DNA of 64,000 nucleotides, taken from NCBI GenBank assembly GCA_963729815.1, contig CAVSPU010000007.1, forward strand, positions 51,008-115,007. Direction: 5' to 3'. Below the pieces are notes generated by a model that was not told the DNA's origin, did not search any database, and saw nothing but the letters and a program-made list of their open reading frames with translations. The translations under genes were made by a program, and so were the position numbers. Below are positions 54,148-61,324 of this stretch, piece by piece. This stretch comes from DAHUXN01 sp963729815. GTDB lineage: Bacteria; Acidobacteriota; Terriglobia; Acidiferrales; UBA7541. How positions within the stretch are numbered: the stretch's first letter is position 1; each line of letters begins with the position of its first letter.

Positions 54148-54930
54148 TCAGTCGCTCAAGAGCTGTTCGTCTGCGGCAGGCGGCACGATGATGAACCGCA
54201 GCAGGTTGTTCGATTCCACGCGGTAGCCGCAGGCGATTTGTTGGCGCTGGCCGTTCTTGTTCTCGAATACCAGCGGTTTTTCGATGACCAGCGAACTTTC
54301 GCCCACGTGCACGACGGCATTCCCTGCGGCGTCGAGCGTGATTCCGCCCGCGCCATCGAGCACGAGCGCAATGCCATTGGTTTCAGCTCCGGGCGATAAA
54401 TCCAGTTGGAACCCAATCTTCTTTTGATCGCCACGAAAAATGATGTCGATGCCGGGATAAAGCCCGCGGTACGCCACGGCATTGTAGGAGCGATTTGCAC
54501 GCACGGCGAAGGAATTCATCGCCGCGACGGAAGCATCGAACGGAGCAATTCTCGTCGGCGGATTCGAGTCCGTGAACCGCATTCGCAGCACGCTCGCGCT
54601 CCCGCGCACGACGATCATTTTTCCTCGCGCCACCGGCCCGGACGGTTCCGCTTCGTGATGAAGCACCACGTCTGCTTCCTCACCGCTCAAAAAAATGCTG
54701 TAGTTCGCCGCGCGCGCCAGAAATTTCACCTGTGTATCAGTCTGTCCATGATTGGCCTCAAATCGCAGCAGCGCGTTCATCGGCTTTTCAGCACGGGAAG
54801 CATGGCTCCGTGCATGGACGCGCGCGGAGGGAAGCCACGCCAGACTTATCACAGCGAGGAAAATCGCCGGCGCGCCCCCTTGCGGAAATTTCGCTTCGTT
54901 CCAGATTCTCCAAGCTGTTCTTCCCATCAT
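54148..54930 (-). CDS. Exported protein with SBBP-propeller-associated N-terminal domain only
   Basis: 260 residues. A signal anchor near 20-33 is followed by LLRFEANHGQTDTQVKFLAR, FLSGEEADVVLHH, VLRMRFTDSNPPTRI, SYNAVAYRGLYPGIDIIFRG and FQLDLSPGAETNGIALVLDG. This is the domain that normally stands in front of SBBP/YVTN-type beta-propeller repeats in large secreted proteins (DUF7948-like). Here the frame stops right after the domain with no propeller, so it is either a stand-alone version or a truncated gene. The downstream intergenic bases show no obvious propeller remnant in other frames. Confidence 0.72.
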   Translation of the reverse strand: MMGRTAWRIWNEAKFPQGGAPAIFLAVISLAWLPSARVHARSHASRAEKPMNALLRFEANHGQTDTQVKFLARAANYSIFLSGEEADVVLHHEAEPSGPVARGKMIVVRGSASVLRMRFTDSNPPTRIAPFDASVAAMNSFAVRANRSYNAVAYRGLYPGIDIIFRGDQKKIGFQLDLSPGAETNGIALVLDGAGGITLDAAGNAVVHVGESSLVIEKPLVFENKNGQRQQIACGYRVESNNLLRFIIVPPAADEQLLSD

Positions 54931-55276
54931 GCCCCCGTTTTACTGCCCATGCCCGCCTCTGTGGCAGCGCCTAATCCTCGTTCACTCCATCGCGACAGCC
55001 TGCCAACTGCAATCTATTGCAGTTTTGTAGACCTGAATCGCTCTTCCGCACGCGCGACCCACGCCGCAAAGCCTTGATCCGCCTCCCATTCGACATCTCC
55101 ACGAAAGGCGCGCTATTCACTCACTGCAAACCTCGTGCCGATTCATGCCCTGCCGCAAAAATATGAGCATACGGAGCCGCTTCGAAAAGTTGGCCAGTGC
55201 GAAGAAGCGGTCAAGCAACGGAGAGGAGAACTGCTTTAAGGATAATCCTTATCAATACCGCCGAAGACGGTATGGC
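54931..55276. other. Intergenic region, 346 bases
   Basis: No gene supported. Next to the end of ADOP 4 is the perfect 15-base palindrome TAAGGATAATCCTTA at 55237-55251, 26 bases past the ADOP stop on its strand; it is too AT-rich to be a convincing terminator. The rest probably carries the promoter for the minus-strand gene at 54148, but no clear elements were found. Confidence 0.4.
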
Positions 55277-58063
55277 CTATTCATACCGCAGCGCGACCAT
55301 GGGATCGACGCGCATCGCGCGCCGCGCGGGAATGTAACAAGCAGCCAGCGCCACGAGTATCAGGAGGGTCGCAACACCTGCAAATGTGAGCGGGTCCGTC
55401 GGCCTGATTTCGAAAAGTAGGCTGGCGAGAAAACGCGTGAGGGCGAGCGCCCCACCAATCCCGATGACAATCCCTGCGGCCGCCAGGGTTGTGCCTTCGC
55501 GTATCAGCATTCGCAAAATGTCGTGTGGGTGGGCGCCGAGCGCCATACGCACACCTATCTCGTGCGTCCGCTGGACCATTCCATAGGAAACTAGCCCATA
55601 GACGCCAACGACGGCGAGCAACAGGCCAAGGACGCCGAAAGTGCTCAACAGCGCGGTCTGAAAACGAGGCTCAACCACACTCTCGGACATAACCGCGTTC
55701 ATTGTCATAACGTCTCCGATCGGAGCGTCCTTATCCACCATCCAAACCTGTTCGCGAACAGCGTTCGCCATCGCCATTGGATTCGCTGCCGTCCGCACAA
55801 AGAGAGTCGTTTCCGGGGAGACTTCTACCTGAGCGAAGGGAATGTAGTATTCCGCAATGGGCGGCAGCGCCCGGCTCACATCGCGCGTATCACCCACTTC
55901 TCCAACGATCTGAACCTGGACGGGACTGCCTCCTGGATCCGACGTGCGAAACTCCTTCCCGAGCGGATTTCCCTCAAAGTACCGCTTAGCGAGCGTCTCG
56001 TTCACAATCGCGACTAGGGGCGTACCCTCATGTGTACCCTTCGTGGAATGAACGGCCGACGAGGAACGAGATTCCGGGTGCGGAGAAGCACTCGGGGCTG
56101 GCGAGCTCGTATTCGGCTGCCTTGGAAAAGGAGTGAATTCATTTGTGTCCCTTTCACTGAATGAACGGCCAGCAAGAAGCGGAATCCCCAACGTGGCAAA
56201 GTATTCGGGGCTGGCGAGCTGGTATTCGACAAATTCGGAATCGCCTTTACCATCCACTCGCACGCTTCCTTCGAAGCTAGTGCCGCCGACCGGCAGCCAT
56301 TCACCGAAAGCCGTATTCTCAATACCAGGAAGCGCGTGCGTGCGCTGAAGCACTTCATCCATAGCTAGTTTGAACCATTCAGGATTCGCACGAATTGCGG
56401 GACTGAAATTCACATTCATTGTCAAAATGTGTGCAGGTCGAAAACCGAGTTTCACGTCCATAAGATTCGAGAAACTGCGAAGCACAAGAGTTGAGCCGGC
56501 GACGAGCACAAACGCCAGCGAAATCTCCCCGATCACCAACAGATTTTTCAGCCGCTGAGGCCGACGGAGAGAGAGACGTCCAAGAGAACCGGGTGAACCT
56601 TTTTTCGATGTTTCGTCGCGCCCCGGCCGCGTGAATTGCATCGCAGGCGCAAGACCGAACAAAATCCCTGCGAGGATCGAAATGCCCAGCGTATAGGCGA
56701 GAACCAACCGGTCTATATTGACCTCGTCGAGCCGCGGCGTGGAGGGTGGCGCCATACTCCGCAGCAGGTCTATTCCCCAATAGGCGAACAGAAGGCCGAG
56801 CGCCGCGCCGAGAAACGCGAGCAGCACACTTTCAGAAAGGAATTGGCGGATGAGTCTCCATCTCGTTGCGCCGAGGATTTCCCGGATCATCACTTCTTTT
56901 TGCCGCACCCAACTTCGCGCGATCAGCAAGCTGCTTGTGTTGACGCAAGCCAGCAGCAGGACGAAAGTCACAGCGCCGAGCAAAATCAGAAACTCGGTGA
57001 TGTAGCCCTCGCTCATACGGTCACGGAGGAGCCCAACGGACAAGTCGAAATTCCTATGTCCGGCTGGCGCTTCAGTTCCGATACGAGCGGCGATAGTGTG
57101 AAGCTCCGCATTTGCAGCACCGATTGAGATTTCGCGCTTGAGCCTGCCGATGGCGATAAGTTGGTGCTGGCGATCCCACGAAGCCTGTGGCAATAAGAGG
57201 TCGCCGTGATTGGGGAAGGGAAATCGAGATGGCATCACGCCGATTATGGTATAGGGCGAGACTTTCGAGGTATTTTCACTGGAATTTTCTCCTTCATCTT
57301 CATCCGTCAGCGTGATTTCCTTACCGATGATACCGGGATCGCCTCCATACCTGCGTTGCCATAGGTCATAGGTGAGGACTGCAACTTGATCGTGACCCGG
57401 CTCTGCGTCCGCCGGCAGGATCGGCCGGCCTAAAAGCGGTTGTGCGCCCAGCACAGAAAAAAAATTGCCGGAGACGTATGAGGCCTGGACTCCCTCCGGG
57501 CCGCCGAGGCCGGTGATCGTGCTACCGCCTTCCACGTATCCGGCCAAATGCTCGAAAGCGCGGCACTGAGAGGCAATTTCGCGAAAGTCGCGCGAGGATA
57601 TATAGACTGTCCGCCCAGGTCCCGGGGGCGCTGTCGTCTCCCAGAGTTGAACGAGTCGAGAGGAGTCTGGATACGGGAGCGGCTTCAAAAGAATTCCGTA
57701 CGTCACGCTGAAGATGGCGGTGTTGGCGCCGATGCCGAGAGCAAGAGTGAGGACGGCCACGGCGGTGAAGCCGGGAGACTTGCGCAGCATGCGGAGGCCG
57801 TAGCGCAAATCTTGCAGCAGATCCTGGAGCCAATTTACGCGGCGAGTGTCGCGGCATTCTTCTTTGCGTTTTTCGACGCCGCCCATTTCGAGCAGCGCCG
57901 CGCGGCGCGCTTCTCGCGGAGTCATCCCTTTGGCGATGTTTGCGCTGGTCTTGAGCTCGACGTGATATTGCAGTTCCTCGTCGAGTTCTTGGTCCGCCTG
58001 CCGTCGGCGAAATAACGAACGCAACCTCAGCGGGATTGTGTAAATCCAATGTTCCGGCCGCAT
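55277..58063 (-). CDS. ADOP-family duplicated permease 4 (PadR-linked)
   Basis: 928 residues, GGAGA upstream of the ATG. It has the ~85-residue cytoplasmic N-terminal extension found in PadR-linked ADOPs (LFRRRQADQELDEELQYHVE, then MTPREARRAALLEMGGVEKR). Two MacB-core/FtsX repeats follow: SPGFTAVAVLTLALGIGANT, a first FtsX unit with LLIARSWVRQKEVMIREILG, a second with QRTHEIGVRMALGAHPHDIL, and the end YIPARRAMRVDPMVALRYE. Residues around 620-665 hold an extra Pro/Ser-rich stretch created by a frame-shifted tandem duplication. The gene lies 27 bases after padR on the same strand. Confidence 0.93.
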   Translation of the reverse strand: MRPEHWIYTIPLRLRSLFRRRQADQELDEELQYHVELKTSANIAKGMTPREARRAALLEMGGVEKRKEECRDTRRVNWLQDLLQDLRYGLRMLRKSPGFTAVAVLTLALGIGANTAIFSVTYGILLKPLPYPDSSRLVQLWETTAPPGPGRTVYISSRDFREIASQCRAFEHLAGYVEGGSTITGLGGPEGVQASYVSGNFFSVLGAQPLLGRPILPADAEPGHDQVAVLTYDLWQRRYGGDPGIIGKEITLTDEDEGENSSENTSKVSPYTIIGVMPSRFPFPNHGDLLLPQASWDRQHQLIAIGRLKREISIGAANAELHTIAARIGTEAPAGHRNFDLSVGLLRDRMSEGYITEFLILLGAVTFVLLLACVNTSSLLIARSWVRQKEVMIREILGATRWRLIRQFLSESVLLAFLGAALGLLFAYWGIDLLRSMAPPSTPRLDEVNIDRLVLAYTLGISILAGILFGLAPAMQFTRPGRDETSKKGSPGSLGRLSLRRPQRLKNLLVIGEISLAFVLVAGSTLVLRSFSNLMDVKLGFRPAHILTMNVNFSPAIRANPEWFKLAMDEVLQRTHALPGIENTAFGEWLPVGGTSFEGSVRVDGKGDSEFVEYQLASPEYFATLGIPLLAGRSFSERDTNEFTPFPRQPNTSSPAPSASPHPESRSSSAVHSTKGTHEGTPLVAIVNETLAKRYFEGNPLGKEFRTSDPGGSPVQVQIVGEVGDTRDVSRALPPIAEYYIPFAQVEVSPETTLFVRTAANPMAMANAVREQVWMVDKDAPIGDVMTMNAVMSESVVEPRFQTALLSTFGVLGLLLAVVGVYGLVSYGMVQRTHEIGVRMALGAHPHDILRMLIREGTTLAAAGIVIGIGGALALTRFLASLLFEIRPTDPLTFAGVATLLILVALAACYIPARRAMRVDPMVALRYE
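56010..56220 (-). repeat. Diverged tandem duplication, period 113 bases, inside ADOP 4
   Basis: Copy A (about 56123-56220) encodes the expected LASPEYFATLGIPLLAGRSF of the second periplasmic domain. Copy B (about 56010-56107) begins with the same 16 bases (AGCTCGCCAGCCCCGA, minus strand) and shares GGCCGTTCATTC later; overall identity is roughly 70 percent by eye. Because 113 is not a multiple of three, copy B is read in another frame as SSPAPSASPHPESRSSSAVH. In copy A's frame it would still read SPECFSAPGISFLVGRSF. Confidence 0.8.
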
Positions 58064-58090
58064 GTCCGTCTCCTTGCGTGCGCGCGGTGG

Positions 58091-58435
58091 TCAAGCTTCG
58101 TTAAGCTTAACGAGCTTGACCACGCGCGAAATGGCTGTCGAGAGCCGGCCCCAGTTCTCCGCTTCTTTTTCGAGTTGTCTTCGGCCAAGGCGCGTGAGCG
58201 AATAGAATTTCGCGCGGCGGTTGTTCTCCGTCGTCTTCCACTCGGCGGAAATCCAGCCCTCCTGCTCCAGCTTGTGCAGAGCGGGGTAGAGCGAGCCGTC
58301 GCTGACCTGCAGCACATCGCCGGAGATTTGTTTGAGGCGCTCGCTGACAGCGAAACCGTTGAGCGGCTCGAGCGCGAGGATTTTCAGCAAGAGCATATCC
58401 AGCGTGCCTTGCACTAAATCGGAGGGTTTGCTCAT
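58091..58435 (-). CDS. PadR-family transcriptional regulator
   Basis: 114 residues. Winged-helix protein: VQGTLDMLLLKILALEPLNG, FAVSERLKQISGD, DGSLYPALHKLEQEGWISAEW and RRAKFYSLTRLGRRQLEKE are the typical PadR-N segments, with a short C-terminal helix for dimerisation. It probably represses its own operon with ADOP 4, which starts 27 bases downstream. A palindrome just before its start is a likely operator. Confidence 0.93.
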   Translation of the reverse strand: MSKPSDLVQGTLDMLLLKILALEPLNGFAVSERLKQISGDVLQVSDGSLYPALHKLEQEGWISAEWKTTENNRRAKFYSLTRLGRRQLEKEAENWGRLSTAISRVVKLVKLNEA

Positions 58436-58443
58436 ATACTAGC

Positions 58444-58456
58444 CTCGGTAACCGAG
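58444..58456. promoter_or_regulatory. Candidate PadR operator
   Basis: CTCGGTAACCGAG, six-base arms around one base, perfect, 9-21 bases upstream of the padR ATG where autoregulatory PadR operators usually lie. Confidence 0.4.
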
Positions 58457-58579
58457 CGTAGCGTACATCTGTTTCCCTCGATAAGCAAAAGGAAGTCAAC
58501 GAAGAGGTTGGAATTTTGTGAAGAGGCACGTCATGGATATATCGCAATACGCTCCTGAATGCTTATCCCGCGTGAGTAT

Positions 58580-58599
58580 AGTGTCCAAAACGGGACAGT
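58580..58599. promoter_or_regulatory. 20-bp palindrome, copy 3
   Basis: AGTGTCCAAAACGGGACAGT agrees with the perfect site at 32856-32875 (reverse strand ACTGTCCGAAAACGGACAGT) at 16 of 20 positions. It lies 145 bases before padR, in the divergent region towards the small gene at 58631. Confidence 0.45.
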
Positions 58600-58630
58600 A
58601 TTGTGGCTAGCATTGACGCACCTTGTTTAA

Positions 58631-58819
58631 ATGAAGAAGAGGGACCTGACGGCAAAACAATTGTTTTATGTCCCCTGTCCCACGTGCGGAGCCGCTCGTG
58701 GGGAGCGCTGTTCGCTGCATTCAGGCGCACCGCGCTCCGAACCACACGTTGACCGGAAACTTTCCGCGGCTGCAGCATTTGAGACCAAAAGGCCCTCCCT
58801 CAGCCGGCGCCGCCCATAA
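58631..58819 (+). CDS. Small zinc-finger-like protein
   Basis: 62 residues. The core VPCPTCGAARGERCSLHSG followed by EPHVDRKLSA has the Cys-x2-Cys, Cys and His spacing of small acidobacterial and actinobacterial zinc-finger proteins. The tail is basic. No good ribosome-binding site is visible (AAGAAG only). Function unknown. Confidence 0.6.
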   Translation: MKKRDLTAKQLFYVPCPTCGAARGERCSLHSGAPRSEPHVDRKLSAAAAFETKRPSLSRRRP

Positions 58820-58921
58820 ATCCTTATCCGGCCTGCAATACGGGATACTCGGCTGCACCCTCTGTTGCCGGGGGCAATCAGGAAGCGTGCCTCTTTCGGA
58901 AGACAAGCGCGAAGATTCGTC

Positions 58922-59587
58922 TTACTCGTGCAGAACAACACTGAGTAGCGAGCTGTGGACCTGAAGTCCGCCATTGTAATGAATGAAGCCCAGTTTCCTG
59001 AATTTGTTCATGAAAAAATTCACCCGCGACCGCGTCGTTCCAATCATCTCCGCCAGCATCTCCTGCGATACTTTGGGTAGCATCTTTTGCGGCTGGGGTT
59101 CCTTGCCGTAGCGAGCGAGGAGCAAAAGAGTCCGAGCCAGACGTTTCTCGCTCGAATTGAAAAGCTGATCGACCAAATCTTCCTCGATTCGGATATTCCG
59201 TGAAAGCATATAAGACAAGAAGCGGTCGGAGAAAGCATGCTCGGCGTGAAGCACGCGAATCATCTCTTTCTTTTCAATGACGAGCAAAGTCGTGGGCGTA
59301 ATCGTGGTCGCCGTCCCCATCCGAATAGACTGGCCTGCCATGCTCCCCTCGCCAAAAAAGTCACCCGGTCCCATAATCGCCAGGACTGCTTCTTTGCCGA
59401 CCTCATTGACAACGGAGAGCTTGACACCGCCCTTTTGAATGTACATCACGCTCCTGGCGGCATCACCTTGAGCGTAAATTTTTTGGGATTTTCGATATTC
59501 CACGACTTTTCTCGCCACACCAGTGGAATCGAGAAAAGCTTGCACGTCGAAAACGGGCGTCTTTACCTGCTTTCGTTCCTTGGCCAT
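58922..59587 (-). CDS. Crp/Fnr-family transcriptional regulator (a)
   Basis: 221 residues from the ATG at 59587; a TTG seven codons upstream is possible. A cyclic-nucleotide-type beta-barrel (KIYAQGDAARSVMYIQKGGV, PGDFFGEGSMAG) is followed by a long dimerisation helix and a winged helix (SQEMLAEMIGTTRSRVNFFM). FGEGSMAG recalls the phosphate-binding cassette of CAP, but the conserved Arg is not in place, so cAMP binding is uncertain. It has no Fnr-type N-terminal Cys cluster. The DNA-recognition helix (TTRSRVNFFMNKFRKLG) is intact. Confidence 0.9.
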   Translation of the reverse strand: MAKERKQVKTPVFDVQAFLDSTGVARKVVEYRKSQKIYAQGDAARSVMYIQKGGVKLSVVNEVGKEAVLAIMGPGDFFGEGSMAGQSIRMGTATTITPTTLLVIEKKEMIRVLHAEHAFSDRFLSYMLSRNIRIEEDLVDQLFNSSEKRLARTLLLLARYGKEPQPQKMLPKVSQEMLAEMIGTTRSRVNFFMNKFRKLGFIHYNGGLQVHSSLLSVVLHE

Positions 59588-59678
59588 CGCAGCCGGGCTA
59601 GTCCTCAAGCCAAATTTACCTGCGAGGCAGGATCACTGTCTGTAGGATATCGAACATTAGCGGCAGGCTATTTCAGTC

Positions 59679-60404
59679 CTATTTCAATCCAATGTCTCGA
59701 TTATACTGTTGGATAACGCCGTAGCACTCGCATGTGCAAGCTTCGAGTTTCGTGCGGCTCAGAATCCGCACGGCGCCGCGCGTGTACTCGATAATCTGCT
59801 TGTCCTGCAAGACACCAGCCGCCAAGCTTACGGTCGGCCGGTCCGTGCCTAGCATCGTCGCCAGAAAATCGTGAGTGATACTGAGCATCGGAGAATCCAC
59901 TCTGTCCTGAGTGATGAGCAGCCAGCGCGCGAGGCGCTGCTCAATATTGTGTAGTCGGTTACATGCGGCTGTCTGCGCGAATTGCATCCCCTGGACCACT
60001 CCATAGCGGGTCAGAATCCGTTGAAGCTCTGGAGCTAATTGCAAGACGCTTTGCAACGCGCCAATCCTCACCCTGAATCCGTCTCCTGCGATTTGCACGA
60101 TCTCGCGCACTTGGTTTGTGTTTATGCCGACCGCCGCCTGTGTCCCTGCAAACCCTTCCTTGCCCACCTCCCCAACTTCAACAGTCCTGCCATCTTCGGT
60201 CGCAATGACCAGGGACACCATGCCTGAATTCGGAAAATACACGAACTCTAGCGGTTGGCCCGGTTCGTAGAGGCTCAGATGATGGGGCATGCTGAGATAT
60301 TCCAAGTGAGGACGAATCCGTGCGTACTCCTCGTCGGAAATTAATAAGAGGATCTTGTTGCGTACTTGGTTCCCGGTGGTGGTTGTGCGTTCGTTCGACG
60401 GCAT
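59679..60404 (-). CDS. Crp/Fnr-family transcriptional regulator (b)
   Basis: 241 residues; the N-terminal domain (SDEEYARIRPHLEYLSMPHH, YFPNSGMVSLVIATEDGRTV) and EVGKEGFAGTQAAVG form a degenerate nucleotide-binding barrel lacking the usual phosphate-binding residues. The helix-turn-helix is HDFLATMLGTDRPTVSLAAG. The tail has a Cys pair (ACTCECYG) that might sense redox or metals. It is read in the same direction as regulator (a), 91 bases upstream of it, but the two are only distantly related. Target genes are unknown. Confidence 0.88.
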   Translation of the reverse strand: MPSNERTTTTGNQVRNKILLLISDEEYARIRPHLEYLSMPHHLSLYEPGQPLEFVYFPNSGMVSLVIATEDGRTVEVGEVGKEGFAGTQAAVGINTNQVREIVQIAGDGFRVRIGALQSVLQLAPELQRILTRYGVVQGMQFAQTAACNRLHNIEQRLARWLLITQDRVDSPMLSITHDFLATMLGTDRPTVSLAAGVLQDKQIIEYTRGAVRILSRTKLEACTCECYGVIQQYNRDIGLK

Positions 60405-60557
60405 GATTTGAAAGTCCTTCCTTGTTGCGACGATGTTGCTCCCAACGTGCGGAACGCTCGGTTAGCCAAAGGCCGCGGGAAATCTGAAACCCCAAAGGGA
60501 TGTCCGGCACAATCATGAACGGGCGGATCCGTGGATCGTGTTCCAAGACAAATGCGG

Positions 60558-60764
60558 CTACTTCTTTGAAAGCTCACCCTTGAAATGGCTTTCAACTTCT
60601 TCGCGGCTCAGCGGGTTTCTTGCTTTCGTCAATACGATCGAATAGACGACCTCATTGCCTGCAACCTGCGCAGTGATAAACGCCCCGTCTTCGGGCAGTT
60701 CTTGGTAGATGAATTGCACTTTTCTGCCGTCTTCCAGTGTCTTGATCCACTCTTCGTCTGGCAT
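60558..60764 (-). CDS. Small hypothetical protein
   Basis: 68 residues, ATG preceded by AAGGGG at a suitable distance. Acidic and soluble (WIKTLEDGRKVQFIYQELPE, then NPLSREEVESHFKGELSK); probably one small alpha/beta domain. No family recognised. It lies 153 bases upstream of Crp/Fnr regulator (b) on the same strand. Confidence 0.5.
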   Translation of the reverse strand: MPDEEWIKTLEDGRKVQFIYQELPEDGAFITAQVAGNEVVYSIVLTKARNPLSREEVESHFKGELSKK

Positions 60765-60786
60765 TTTCGTGCCCCTTCAGCCGAGG

Positions 60787-60906
60787 TCAATGTTTCCTGG
60801 CAGTCATCCATCTTCCAAGAACAGTCTCTCGATGCGATCGCCGGAGCGATGCCCAGACTCCCTTGCGCTTCGCGGAAACAGAAGCGACCGCAGTTTGTTC
60901 TTTCAT
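60787..60906 (-). CDS. Possible 39-residue basic peptide
   Basis: A short frame starting MKEQTAVASVSAKRKGVWAS with GAAGAG six bases upstream, ending 22 bases before the 68-residue gene. Strongly basic. The good start context and same-strand spacing are the only support; it may be chance. Confidence 0.25.
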   Translation of the reverse strand: MKEQTAVASVSAKRKGVWASLRRSHRETVLGRWMTARKH

Positions 60907-61324
60907 GATTTTCTCTTCATCGAACATGCATGATGACATCGAGACCAAAGCAATACAGTTCAATTTAGAACGGTTCTAACAATCCGCGGGAGGCACCTCC
61001 GGGCAAGAGTGAAAGCTCATTCGGGGCAGGAAGGGCGGGCCAGACGCGGCCCACTCGGTTGACCCTGGAAAACCGGATAAGATTGTTGCGCGCGACGGCC
61101 GTTCATTGGGGCAGCGAATACCAGGATTCTGGAAGAGTGGCCCGCAACCCGGAAGTTAACCGATCATTTTCGCGTGCGCCGTCATTCGGGCATAATTGCG
61201 AGGGACCCGCACAAGTCAGAGCTGCGGATTGTCCATCCGCGTGCGTGCACGTGGACCTCGCAATCCCGCCGCATGTTTATGAGAAGTTGTTCGGAGGAAG
61301 GGCCGACCCCATTTGTGCGAGAGA
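60907..61324. other. Intergenic region, 418 bases
   Basis: No gene, palindrome or promoter pair that I can support between the small peptide frame and the end of ADOP 5. The plus-strand open frame at 61059-61385 overlaps the ADOP end and has non-coding composition. Confidence 0.4.
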
